DNA from: Nonomuraea angiospora
GTDB lineage: Bacteria > Actinomycetota > Actinomycetes > Streptosporangiales > Streptosporangiaceae
Direction: 5' to 3'
NCBI RefSeq assembly: GCF_014873145.1
Contig: NZ_JADBEK010000001.1
Span: forward strand, 4,402,001 to 4,466,000
Length of the DNA stretch: 64,000 nucleotides
Shown here: piece after piece, positions 52,663 to 60,718 of the stretch
How positions within the stretch are numbered: position 1 is the first letter of the stretch
Layout: the number at the start of each line of letters is the position of its first letter
Notes under the pieces: model-generated
Seen by the model: the letters and a program-made list of their open reading frames with translations, nothing else
Told to the model about the DNA's origin: nothing
Database searches by the model: none
Made by a program: the position numbers and the translations under genes

Positions 52663-53828
52663 CGACGATCGACCTGCCCGGGATCGGCGCCTACACCCTG
52701 CGCGAGCCCGTCACGTGGGAGGTGCCCGGCGGGCCGCCCGCCGGCCGCGTCGTGTACGCGGCCGCGCACGTGGTGGCCGACCCGCTCGGCGACAACACCC
52801 CCGGCTCCCCCGCCGCCGTCGACTGGGACGCGACCCTGCGCTTCCGCCGCCACCTGTGGTCGCACGGCCTGCGGGTCGCGGACGCCATGGACACCGCCCA
52901 GCGCAACATGGGCCTGGACTGGGCGGCGACCAAGGAGCTCATCCGGCGCAGCGCCGCCGAGGCCCGCTCGTACGGCGACCCGGCGACGCTGGTCGCCTGC
53001 GGCGCGGGCACCGACCACGCGCCCCAGGCCGCCGACCTCAACACCATCACCGCCGCGTACGCCGAGCAGATCGAGACCGTCCAGTCGGCCGGCGCCGGTG
53101 TGATCGTCATGGCCTCCCGCCAGCTCGCCAGGGTGGCGGCGGGCCCGCAGGACTACCACCAGGTGTACGGCAAGCTGTTCGGCCTGGCGGACCGCCCGGT
53201 GATCCTGCACTGGCTGGGCGAGATGTTCGACCCGCAGCTGGCCGGCTACTGGGGTTCGGGCGACGTGGCGGCGGCCACCGAGTCGTTCCTGGAGCTGATC
53301 CACGCGCACGCCGCGATGGTGGACGGCGTCAAGGTGTCGCTGCTGGACGAGGAGCACGAGGTACGGCTGCGCGCCGCGCTCCCCGAGGGCGTCAGGCTGT
53401 ACACGGGCGACGACTTCAACTACCCGTCGCTGATCAAGTCGGGCTCGCACGCGCTGCTGGGCATCTTCGACGCCATCGCCCCGGCGGCCACGGCGGCGCT
53501 CCAGGCCCTGGACGCGGCCGAGGCGGCGCAGGACGAGAACGAGGCCGCCCGGCAGCTCGCCCGCTACGACGAGATCTTCGCCCCGACCGTCCCCCTGTCC
53601 AGGAAGATCTTCGAGACGCCGACGTACAACTACAAGACCGGCATCGTCTTCCTGGCCTGGCTGAACGGCCACCAGGACGCGTTCGCCATGGTGAACGGCG
53701 CCCAGTCGGCCCGCTCGCTGCGGCACCTGGCGGAGGTGTTCCGCCTCGCCGACCAGGCCGGGCTCCTGTCCGACCAGGAGCTGGCCGTGGGCCGGATGAG
53801 GGCGCTGCTGGCGGTGAACGGCCTGTGA
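52659..53828 (+). CDS. DUF993 protein (dihydrodipicolinate synthase-like aldolase)
   Basis: A 389-aa TIM-barrel-type protein of the DUF993 family, related to the DHDPS/aldolase superfamily. Landmarks: VVYAAAHVVADPLGDN, LVACGAGTDHAPQAADLNTITAAYAEQIETVQ, GVIVMASRQLARVAAGPQDYHQVYGKLF, VDGVKVSLLDEEHEVRLR (the Lys here matches the Schiff-base lysine position of class I aldolases) and LYTGDDFNYPSLIKSG. GTG 52659 overlaps the previous stop. Between an oxidoreductase and an isomerase it plausibly splits a keto-sugar or keto-acid, but no substrate is established for the family as far as I know. Confidence 0.88.
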   Translation: MTTIDLPGIGAYTLREPVTWEVPGGPPAGRVVYAAAHVVADPLGDNTPGSPAAVDWDATLRFRRHLWSHGLRVADAMDTAQRNMGLDWAATKELIRRSAAEARSYGDPATLVACGAGTDHAPQAADLNTITAAYAEQIETVQSAGAGVIVMASRQLARVAAGPQDYHQVYGKLFGLADRPVILHWLGEMFDPQLAGYWGSGDVAAATESFLELIHAHAAMVDGVKVSLLDEEHEVRLRAALPEGVRLYTGDDFNYPSLIKSGSHALLGIFDAIAPAATAALQALDAAEAAQDENEAARQLARYDEIFAPTVPLSRKIFETPTYNYKTGIVFLAWLNGHQDAFAMVNGAQSARSLRHLAEVFRLADQAGLLSDQELAVGRMRALLAVNGL

Positions 53829-54697
53829 GTCTCTCCCTCAACCAGTGGACGACCCGGCGGTGGTCCGTGGCCGAGGCCGTGGACGGGTGTGTGCGGCACG
53901 GCCTGGAGGCCGTCGGGCTGTGGCGGGAGAAGGTCGCCGAGCAGGGCCTCGCGGAGAGCGTGAAGCTGGTGCGCGAGGCCGGCCTGCGGGTGTCGTCGCT
54001 GTGCCGGGGCGGCTTCCTCACGGCGGGCGGCCTGCCCGGCGAGGAGGGCCGGCGGGCCTTCGCGCAGGCGCTGGAGGACAACCGGCGGGCCATCGACGAG
54101 GCGGCCGAGCTGTCGGCGGCCTGCCTGGTGATGGTGGTCGGCGGCCTGCCCGGGGTGAAGCCGGGCGAGGCCCTGCCTCCGAGCGGGTTCTCGCGGGACG
54201 TGGCGGGGGCGCGCGAGCGCGTGGCGGAGGCGCTGGCCGAGCTGGCGCCGTACGCCGGGGAGCGCGGGGTCAAGCTGGCCCTGGAGCCGCTGCACCCGAT
54301 CTACTGCCCGGACCGCGCCGTCCTGTCCACCCTGGGCCAGGCGCTGGACCTGAGCCTGGACCACCCGGAGGAGCAGGTCGGCGTGGTGGTCGACACGTTC
54401 CACGTGTGGTGGGACCCGAAAGTGTTCGAGGACATCGCGCGGGCTGGCCGCAGGATCGCCTCCTACCAGGTGTGCGACTACCTGCACCCGCTGCCGCAGG
54501 ACATCCTGCTCGGGCGGGGCATGATGGGCGACGGCGTGATCGACTTCCGGCCGATCACGCAGGCCGTCCTGGACGCCGGTTACGCGGGCGACGTCGAGGT
54601 GGAGATCTTCAACGCCGACGTCTGGGCCGCCGACCCCGACGAGGTGGTGGCCACGATGAAGGCCCGTTACGAGGACGTGGTGCTCCCCGTACGGTGA
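53825..54697 (+). CDS. Sugar phosphate isomerase/epimerase (xylose isomerase-like TIM barrel)
   Basis: A 290-aa AP-endonuclease-2-fold protein. N-terminal strand and helices: SLNQWTTRRWSVAEAVDGCVRHGLEAVGLWREKV. Metal-site residues expected for the family appear in VKLALEPLHPIYCPDRAVL (Glu), VGVVVDTFHVWWDPKV (Asp/His), SYQVCDYLHPLP and GDVEVEIFNADVW (Glu). It would isomerise a sugar or keto-sugar. GTG 53825 overlaps the DUF993 stop in GTGA. The operon ends here, 9 bp from the convergent methyltransferase gene. Confidence 0.88.
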   Translation: MSLSLNQWTTRRWSVAEAVDGCVRHGLEAVGLWREKVAEQGLAESVKLVREAGLRVSSLCRGGFLTAGGLPGEEGRRAFAQALEDNRRAIDEAAELSAACLVMVVGGLPGVKPGEALPPSGFSRDVAGARERVAEALAELAPYAGERGVKLALEPLHPIYCPDRAVLSTLGQALDLSLDHPEEQVGVVVDTFHVWWDPKVFEDIARAGRRIASYQVCDYLHPLPQDILLGRGMMGDGVIDFRPITQAVLDAGYAGDVEVEIFNADVWAADPDEVVATMKARYEDVVLPVR

Positions 54698-54706
54698 CGT
54701 CCGGCG

Positions 54707-55300
54707 CTACCTCGGCTTGTCCCAGACCAGCAGGTAGCGCCGCAGGAGGAGGCGGCGGAAGCGGCAGCCGGGCAGCAGCCGGCCGGCCGCCCGCCCCACC
54801 TCGCCCCACGACATGACGGGGTCCATGACCGGCACGCCGGGACCGCGCTTGCCGCCGTGGAGCAGCTTGAGCACGTGCGAGACCGCCTGCCCCGAGAGCC
54901 GGACGACCCCGTCCAGGAGCGTGCGATCCCTGGCGTTGCCGACGATCACCAGCCGGCCGCCCGGCGCCAGCAGCCGCACCAGCGCGTCCACGGCCTCGCC
55001 GAAGTCCGCGTGGTGGACGACCGCGACGGCGGTGACGAGGTCGTACTTGCCCTCGGGGAGCTGGCCGTCGAGGTAGTCGCCGGCCACGAAGGACACGTTG
55101 CCGGGGCGGCGCTCGCGGGCCATGGCGATCGCCTCGGCGCAGCGGTCGACGCCGGTCACGTAGGGGACGCGGGCCGCGAGCTTGCCCGCCAGCAGTCCGT
55201 CACCGCATCCGACGTCGAGCGCGTGCGCGCAGTCCTCGGGAACGAGCTTCAGGACGAGCCTCTGGTAGTGAACGTTGTGATTCCAGTAGGTCTCGGGCAT
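54707..55300 (-). CDS. Class I SAM-dependent methyltransferase
   Basis: A 197-aa methyltransferase. Motif I is CAHALDVGCGDGLLAGKLAARV, the acidic loop VTGVDRCAEAIAMARER, motif II region YDLVTAVAVVHHADFGEAVD and motif III LLAPGGRLVIVGNAR. The C-terminus RFRRLLLRRYLLVWDKPR is typical of the Methyltransf_11-type small-molecule enzymes. Substrate unknown. It starts 4 bp after the phosphotransferase-like gene and is likely its operon partner. Confidence 0.88.
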   Translation of the reverse strand: MPETYWNHNVHYQRLVLKLVPEDCAHALDVGCGDGLLAGKLAARVPYVTGVDRCAEAIAMARERRPGNVSFVAGDYLDGQLPEGKYDLVTAVAVVHHADFGEAVDALVRLLAPGGRLVIVGNARDRTLLDGVVRLSGQAVSHVLKLLHGGKRGPGVPVMDPVMSWGEVGRAAGRLLPGCRFRRLLLRRYLLVWDKPR

Positions 55301-55304
55301 TTGA

Positions 55305-57875
55305 TCACGATAGCGTCACGGTCCCCGCGGCGCCGTTCACTTCGATCTCCTGCCCCGTCGTGATGCGGTGGGTGGCGTCGGGCACGCCGACGACGGCCGG
55401 GATGCCGTACTCCCTGGCCACCACGGCGCCGTGCGACATCGCGCCGCCCATCTCCATCACCAGCCCGCCCGCCGTCAGGAACAGCGGCGTCCAGCCGGGA
55501 TCGGTCGAGGGGCAGACCAGGATCTCGCCCGGCTCCAGGTGCGCGCCGACGGGGTCGAGCACCACTCTGGCCACGCCCTTGACGGTGCCGGCCGAGGCGG
55601 CCGTGCCCGTGAGCGCGCCGTCCACGGCACCGGTCGCGAGCGCCTCGGGCTCGGTGCCGTCGGACAGCAGGATCCTCGGGACGTGCCTGCGGCGCGACTC
55701 CCGCTCGTACGCCTCCCGCCGCTCCGCCACGACCGCGCGCAGGTCGCCCCCGTCCAGGGCGGCCCTGGCCTCGTCGAAGCCGAGGAAGTACACGTCCCGC
55801 GCCGAGTCCAGGACATCGAGGTTCACCAGGTGCTCCCCCACCGCGAGCATGCTCCGCCGCACCCCGGCGAGGGTCTTGACCAGATAGAACTTGGGCAGCT
55901 CGCGCAGCCCCGCGAACTCCCTGGTCCGCCGGAGCCCGAACCGCACGACCGCGGCCCGCCAGCGGCCCTTGCGGCGGGCCTCGGACGCCACGTGGGCGAT
56001 GGCGGAGCGCGCCGCCCCTGCCCCCTTGGCGAACAGCGCGGAGGGCGCGAGGTCGTCGCCGCCGTTCATGCGCAGGTAGTTGGCCAGCACGCCGAGGATG
56101 TGCGCGGGCTCCTCCGACCAGCGGGGCACGCCCAGGTCGATCTCGGCGACGCCGCGGTGGCCGTACTCGTCCAGGAACGCGGTGATCTCGCGCTGGGCGA
56201 CCGGCGGGAGCTCACCGGCGCGGTAGAGGCGGACCAGCTCGGCCACCGGCTCCTTCCTGAACGGCTCCGGCTCGATGCGGGTGGCCAGGTGCCACAGCTC
56301 CAGGTCCATCTCCGTGGTCGGGTTGTGCGGGACGCTGCGCAGGACGTCCTGCATGTCGGCGATCGGCACGCCGGAGAGCCTGGAGGCCAGCGCGTACAGG
56401 CCGTAGCCGGTGAGCACCATGGGCATGATCGACAGGATGGCCGGGAAGGTGGCGGCGAGCAGGCGTTCGGCGTGGTCCAGGCGCTGGGCGGGGGTGACCT
56501 GGTCGGGGAGCCGCAGGCGCCGGTCCAGCTGCTCGCCGACGCGGGCGGCGTACGCGAGGCCCTGCTTGGGCCGCGTCAGGGCGAGCAGGACCCGGGACGG
56601 CGCGTGGATGCGGCGGGCGAACCTGCTCAGGCCGCGCAGGACCGGGCGGGGGGACGTGTGCACCACCGAGAGTCTCGGGTCCTCCGCCAGCCGCTCGAAG
56701 ACGGGGACGGTGCGCGCCTCGCCCAGCGCGAGCGCGCGCGGCAGGATCGCGCGGCCGAAGCGGCTGCGTACGGCCGTGGTCAGGTCCAGCCACATGCGCT
56801 GGCCCGACACGGCCATGAACGGCGCGCCGTCGCGCGGGTCGGCCGGCCCGTAGCCGGGCACGCCCGCCGCACCGGAGGAGATCAGCCGGAACGCCGACAG
56901 GCCCATCGGGGTGAGCGGCCCCATGACGCCCTGGACGACGTTGACCGAGAAGTACACCCGCAGGCCCGGCCGGGTCTGCTCGGGCAGCGGGTAGAGCGTG
57001 GTGATCGGTCTCGCCTGGGTGAGCCAGAGCCGGCCGTCGCCGTCGATGGCCCACTCGGTGTCCTGGGGCGCGCCGTAGTGGTCCTCCACGCGGGCGCCCA
57101 GCTCGGCCAGCGCGCGCACCTGGTCGTCGGTCAGGCAGAGCCCGTCGTGCGCGGTCTCGACGCGTTCCGTGCCGCCGCCGGGCACGGAGCGGATGGTCAG
57201 GCGCTTGTCGCCGGCCTGGCGTTCGAGGATCTCGCCGCCGTGCACGACGAACCGGTCGGGGTTCACGGCGCCGGAGACGACGGCCTCGCCGAGCCCGGGG
57301 TTGGCGTCGATGACGGCCTCGTGCCGCCGTCCGGTGACCGGGTTGGCGGTGAACATCACGCCCGCCACCCGCGCGTCCACCATCTCCTGCACGACCACCG
57401 CCAGCCGGACGGCGGCGTGGTCGATGCCGTTGGACTCGCGGTAGGCGACCGCGCGATCGGTCCAGAGCGAGGCCCAGCAGCGGCGCACGGCCTCCACCAC
57501 CGCCTCGGCGCCGACGACGTTGAGGTAGGTGTCCTGCTGCCCGGCGAAGCTGGCGAACGGCAGGTCCTCGGCCGTGGCGGACGAGCGCACCGCCACGGCC
57601 ACGTCGTCACCGAGCGCGGCGTAGGACGTCACGATCGTCTCGCGCACGTCTTCCGGCACCGGCGCCTCCAGCAGGTGCCGCCTGGCCCGCTCGGCGAGCC
57701 CGTCGCCGCTCGTCTCCAGGCCCTCCGCGACCCGCCGGTACGCCTCCGTGGTCAGCACCCATCCCGGCGGGACGGGAAGGCCGGCCCTGGCCAGCTCGCC
57801 GAGGTTCGCGGCCTTGCCGCCCACCTCGGCGAGCATTCCGGCGTCGATCTCGGAGAAGGCCAGTGCCGTCTTCAT
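55305..57875 (-). CDS. PEP-utilising dikinase family: rifampicin phosphotransferase-like / phosphoenolpyruvate synthase-like
   Basis: An 856-aa three-part enzyme. The N-terminal ATP-grasp (residues ~1-310) has VGGKAANLGELARAGLPVPPG, VAVRSSATAEDLPFASFAGQQDT and EAVVSGAVNPDRFVV. The middle ~330-740 is a helical substrate-binding region. The C-terminal phospho-His domain has the swivelling histidine in MEMGGAMSHGAVVAREYGIPAVVGV. Length and the SHGAVVAREYGIPAVVG wording fit rifampicin phosphotransferases (about 860 aa) better than PEP synthase (TCHAAIIARELG, with an added PEP-binding TIM barrel), which lacks the helical middle domain. I lean to a rifamycin-type phosphotransferase or an orphan relative. 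ATG 57875. No rifamycin-associated element was seen upstream. Confidence 0.75.
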   Translation of the reverse strand: MKTALAFSEIDAGMLAEVGGKAANLGELARAGLPVPPGWVLTTEAYRRVAEGLETSGDGLAERARRHLLEAPVPEDVRETIVTSYAALGDDVAVAVRSSATAEDLPFASFAGQQDTYLNVVGAEAVVEAVRRCWASLWTDRAVAYRESNGIDHAAVRLAVVVQEMVDARVAGVMFTANPVTGRRHEAVIDANPGLGEAVVSGAVNPDRFVVHGGEILERQAGDKRLTIRSVPGGGTERVETAHDGLCLTDDQVRALAELGARVEDHYGAPQDTEWAIDGDGRLWLTQARPITTLYPLPEQTRPGLRVYFSVNVVQGVMGPLTPMGLSAFRLISSGAAGVPGYGPADPRDGAPFMAVSGQRMWLDLTTAVRSRFGRAILPRALALGEARTVPVFERLAEDPRLSVVHTSPRPVLRGLSRFARRIHAPSRVLLALTRPKQGLAYAARVGEQLDRRLRLPDQVTPAQRLDHAERLLAATFPAILSIMPMVLTGYGLYALASRLSGVPIADMQDVLRSVPHNPTTEMDLELWHLATRIEPEPFRKEPVAELVRLYRAGELPPVAQREITAFLDEYGHRGVAEIDLGVPRWSEEPAHILGVLANYLRMNGGDDLAPSALFAKGAGAARSAIAHVASEARRKGRWRAAVVRFGLRRTREFAGLRELPKFYLVKTLAGVRRSMLAVGEHLVNLDVLDSARDVYFLGFDEARAALDGGDLRAVVAERREAYERESRRRHVPRILLSDGTEPEALATGAVDGALTGTAASAGTVKGVARVVLDPVGAHLEPGEILVCPSTDPGWTPLFLTAGGLVMEMGGAMSHGAVVAREYGIPAVVGVPDATHRITTGQEIEVNGAAGTVTLS

Positions 57876-57935
57876 CGTCTGCTCCCCTGCGCTTCAGCTT
57901 CCTGTCACTCAGTCTGGCTCTTCCGGGGAAGAAAT

Positions 57936-58862
57936 TCAACGGGTGATGAAAAGATCCGCGCCGTCCAGGTCCCAGGCGGGGTCGACCTCGACGCCCAGGG
58001 CGCCCAGCGCCGTCGGCCCCACGTCGACCAGGCGCGGCTCGCCGAGCGAGCGGCCGCCCAGGTCCTCCTCCAGCCGGTTCGCGATCACGAACACCGTGCG
58101 CTCCTCGTCCGACGTCCCGCCGTGGCCACCCTCGTCCACGTGCCCGTGGTCGGTCGTGATCAGCACCGTCCAGCGCTCCCCCGGGTACGAGGACCGTCCC
58201 CGCACCGTGTCGAGCAGCCGCCCCAGGTAGGCGTCCTGGGTCTGGAGCGCCTCGAAGTACTCGGGGCAATGAGGGCCGAGGTCGTGGGCCACCTCATCGG
58301 TGTCGCCGAGATACACGAAGACGGCGTCGGGGTCGGCCGCCGCCAGGTGCCACTCGGCGGCCTCGGCGACCCGCCTGTCGGCCTCGGCCCAGGAGCCGAA
58401 CTCGTAGCCCTCCAGGACGAACCGGTGGTCGATGGCCCGGCTGAACGCCCCGTGCTCCTCCAGCGCCCTCCAGGAGAAGAACGCGGCGGTGCTGAGCTCC
58501 GGCCGCGCATGCTTCGCACGAGTCAAGAAGTCCGGATATTTCGTGAAACGGGGGTTTGCGAAGCCGTTGTCCACTACGCCGTGTTTGTCCGGCCAGACTC
58601 CGGTGGCGATCGACGACCAGCCGGGGCCCGAGTCCGTCCGCGAGGCGATGACGCGCCCGCCCGGCTCGGGGGCCTTGGGGACGACCTGGCCGGGCGACTC
58701 CGTGCGCGGCGTCCCGGCCTCGCCGTAGGGGAGCTTGCTGGTGCCGTACGCGCCGGAGGACATGAGCGAGCCCAGCACGGGCGCGCCCAGAGCCTGGAGG
58801 CGGTCGAACCGCAGGCCGTCCATCCCGACGACCAGCACCTTGTTCCGCTTAGATAGGGGCAT
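57936..58862 (-). CDS. Alkaline-phosphatase-superfamily phosphodiesterase (nucleotide pyrophosphatase-type)
   Basis: A 308-aa metal-dependent phosphatase. First metal site and nucleophile region: KVLVVGMDGLRFDRLQ with SGPGWSSIATGVWPDKHGVVDN (the Ser/Thr nucleophile in this segment). Second site: VFVYLGDTDEVAHDLGPHCPEYF and VLITTDHGHVDEGGHGG (Asp/His pairs). No signal peptide, so it is cytoplasmic, unlike most secreted members. ATG 58862 lies in the loop of a perfect hairpin (58845-58878); GTG 58838, the Val before LVVGMDG, is an alternative start after the hairpin. It sits between the isomerase and the phosphotransferase-like gene. Confidence 0.88.
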   Translation of the reverse strand: MPLSKRNKVLVVGMDGLRFDRLQALGAPVLGSLMSSGAYGTSKLPYGEAGTPRTESPGQVVPKAPEPGGRVIASRTDSGPGWSSIATGVWPDKHGVVDNGFANPRFTKYPDFLTRAKHARPELSTAAFFSWRALEEHGAFSRAIDHRFVLEGYEFGSWAEADRRVAEAAEWHLAAADPDAVFVYLGDTDEVAHDLGPHCPEYFEALQTQDAYLGRLLDTVRGRSSYPGERWTVLITTDHGHVDEGGHGGTSDEERTVFVIANRLEEDLGGRSLGEPRLVDVGPTALGALGVEVDPAWDLDGADLFITR

Positions 58863-58878
58863 CCCCCTATCTAAGCGG
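58845..58878 (-). promoter_or_regulatory. 15-bp perfect hairpin covering the phosphatase start codon
   Basis: CCGCTTAGATAGGGG (58845-58859) and CCCCTATCTAAGCGG (58864-58878) pair fully around the loop CATC; on the complement the loop contains ATG 58862. The ribosome-binding site and start would be buried. An imperfect 18-bp direct repeat (TATCTAAGCGGCGAAAG, then TATCTAAAGGGCGAAAC) is adjacent at 58868-58902. It could be a translational switch, an attenuator or a protein-binding site. Confidence 0.7.
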
Positions 58879-58888
58879 CGAAAGGTAT

Positions 58889-59662
58889 CTAAAGGGCGAA
58901 ACGCCGCACCCAGTCAGCCGCCCCCGGGAGGATCTCCTCGACCGGGGCGACCTGCGGATACCAGGTGCGCTCCCACTCCAGCGACACCCATCCGTCGTAA
59001 CCGGCCGCGCGCAGCAGCTCGCCCGACTCCTCCAGCGGCACCGACCCCGTCCACATGGGCACCGGCGTGGTGTCCTCGGCCGAGACCGCGTCCTTGACCT
59101 GGACGTAGGAGAGGTACGGGCCCAGCGCGGCCAGCGTGTCGGCCGGGGGCTCGCCGTGGCGCCACGGGTGCAGCAGGTCCCAGATCGCGCCGGTGGTCTC
59201 GGGGCAGCCCGCCTCGGCCAGCAGCCCGGCCACGGCGGCGCCGGTGGCCAGGTGGTCGTGCGTCTCGACGAGGACGCGGACGCCGAGCGCGGCGGCCGTA
59301 CCGGAGACCGCCTTGAGCCGGCGGGCGCCGACCGCGGGATCGTCGCCGCCCGGGAACACCCGCACCGCGGGGGCGCCCAGGTCGGCGGCGAGCCGGAGGT
59401 CGGTGAGGAGCTCCTCGATGACCGGTTCGTCCGGTCCAGGCGCACAGACCTTGGCATAACCGGCGAGCGCGGCGATCTCCAGGCCCGCCCGCTCGACCCG
59501 TTCGCGCACCGAGCGCCGCTGCGCGGCGTCGAGGCCGCCGTGAACCCCGGTGTCCGGGTGCAGGCGCAGCTCCAGGCCCTGGCAGCCGCCGCCGGCCGCG
59601 ATCTCGATCGCCCTGTCCAGCCCTTCACCGGGCATCCCCAGGGTGCTGACGGCCAGCTTCAC
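58889..59662 (-). CDS. Sugar phosphate isomerase/epimerase (second copy in the regulon)
   Basis: A 257-aa xylose isomerase-like TIM barrel. Landmarks: MKLAVSTLGMPGEGLDRAIEIA, CQGLELRLHPDTGVHGG, GVRVLVETHDHLATGAAVAGLL (Glu/His), GAIWDLLHPWRHGEPPADTL (Asp/His), LSYVQVKDAV (His replaced by Lys-Asp pattern) and DGWVSLEWERTWYP (Glu). It shares the family but not close sequence with the isomerase at 53825. Its ATG overlaps the LacI-type gene stop (ATGA), so it is under the same auto-regulated promoter. A possible target is the next step of the sugar route encoded on the other strand. Confidence 0.88.
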   Translation of the reverse strand: MKLAVSTLGMPGEGLDRAIEIAAGGGCQGLELRLHPDTGVHGGLDAAQRRSVRERVERAGLEIAALAGYAKVCAPGPDEPVIEELLTDLRLAADLGAPAVRVFPGGDDPAVGARRLKAVSGTAAALGVRVLVETHDHLATGAAVAGLLAEAGCPETTGAIWDLLHPWRHGEPPADTLAALGPYLSYVQVKDAVSAEDTTPVPMWTGSVPLEESGELLRAAGYDGWVSLEWERTWYPQVAPVEEILPGAADWVRRFAL

Positions 59663-60651
59663 GCCATCCTCCGTACGCTCTCTCGCAGCACGACCTCGCC
59701 CGCGACCTGCTCGACCACGATCTCGTCCGTCTCCGCCAGCGCGAGCTCCAGAGCCCGCGCGCCCATGTCCGTCAGGGGCAGCCGCACGGTCGTCAGCGCG
59801 GGCACGTGGTCCCGCAACGTCACGATGTCGTCGAACCCGGCCACCGAGACGTCCTCCGGCACCCGGACCCCGCGCTCCCTGTAGGCCGCGAGCGCCCCGA
59901 CCGCCATCACGTCGTTGACCGCGAACACGCAGGTCGCGTCCTTGACCTGCTGGGCCGCCGCGTAGCCGCCGTCGCGGTCGAACGGCCCGTGGATGACGTG
60001 CGGCGCGGGCAGCCCCAGCTCCTCCAGCGCCCCGGCGAACCCGGCGCAGCGGTCGGCCGCCGTCACCAGGTGCGGCGGCCCGGCCAGCACCGCGAACCGC
60101 GTGTGCCCGAGCCCGGCCAGCGCGCGGGCCAGCTCGGCCGCGCCCGCCCTGTTGGCGGGCGCGACGGTGTCGACGCCGAGCAGGTCCTGGCCCACGCAGG
60201 CGGCCCGGCCGCCGCCCGACTGGTAGCGGGCGAGCTCGTCGCGCAGGCGGCCGGTGACGGCGTGGTCGGCGACGCGCGAGCCGACCAGCAGCACCGCCCG
60301 CACGCGCTGGGCGTTCAGCGTGGCCACGTAGGCGATCTCCTGCTCGGGGTCGCGGTGCGTGGTGCCCACCATGACGAGCAGGCCCTCGGTGGCGGCAGCC
60401 CGCATCGCCCCGTCGGCCAGGGCCGCGAAGTAGGGGTCGGTCAGGTCGTGGACGACGATGCCGATGACGTTGCTGGCCCCTCGGGCGAGCGTCTGGGCGG
60501 CGATGTTGGCGCGGTAGCCCAGCTCGTCCGCGGCCTGCTCGACCCGCGCCCGCAGGGTGGCGCCCACCTGGCGGGTGCTGCCGTTGAGCACCCGCGAGGC
60601 TGTCGCGAGCGAGACGCCCGCCTGCTTGGCGACGTCCTCAAGCGTGACCAC
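59659..60651 (-). CDS. LacI-family transcriptional repressor
   Basis: A 330-aa repressor. The N-terminal helix-turn-helix and hinge are LEDVAKQAGVSLATASRVLNGSTRQVGATLRARV, then AADELGYRANIAAQTLARGASN. The periplasmic-binding-fold domain is ~residues 60-330: VIGIVVHDLTDPYFAALADG, FAVNDVMAVGALAAYRERGVRVPEDVSVAGFDDI and ALTTVRLPLTDMGARA. GTG 60651 has GGGGAGG just upstream. The near-palindrome GGAAAGCGGTTTCC sits 12 bp upstream, matching the operator before the DUF993 operon, so autoregulation plus control of both operons is inferred. The inducer is presumably a sugar. Confidence 0.93.
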   Translation of the reverse strand: MVTLEDVAKQAGVSLATASRVLNGSTRQVGATLRARVEQAADELGYRANIAAQTLARGASNVIGIVVHDLTDPYFAALADGAMRAAATEGLLVMVGTTHRDPEQEIAYVATLNAQRVRAVLLVGSRVADHAVTGRLRDELARYQSGGGRAACVGQDLLGVDTVAPANRAGAAELARALAGLGHTRFAVLAGPPHLVTAADRCAGFAGALEELGLPAPHVIHGPFDRDGGYAAAQQVKDATCVFAVNDVMAVGALAAYRERGVRVPEDVSVAGFDDIVTLRDHVPALTTVRLPLTDMGARALELALAETDEIVVEQVAGEVVLRESVRRMA

Positions 60652-60662
60652 GAGACCTCCCC

Positions 60663-60676
60663 GGAAAGCGGTTTCC
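60663..60676 (-). promoter_or_regulatory. LacI-type operator before the lacI-isomerase operon
   Basis: GGAAAGCGGTTTCC matches GGAAA-N-CG-N-TTTCC, the same half-sites and centre as 51476-51491. It lies between the expected promoter and the start of the regulator gene. Confidence 0.8.
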
Positions 60677-60718
60677 AAGTCTGCCAGATCAGCACCTGGA
60701 TCCGCATCCTCGCATGTC

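Noticed and set aside
57876..57935. Rifamycin-associated element before the phosphotransferase-like gene
   Set aside because: No inverted repeat of that type could be found in the short upstream gap.
55368..58856. A very long open frame (1162 codons) on the + strand
   Set aside because: It is antisense to the phosphotransferase-like and phosphatase genes, which carry complete motifs. It is Arg/Gly/Ala/His-rich with no domain, the usual mirror of high-GC coding sequence.
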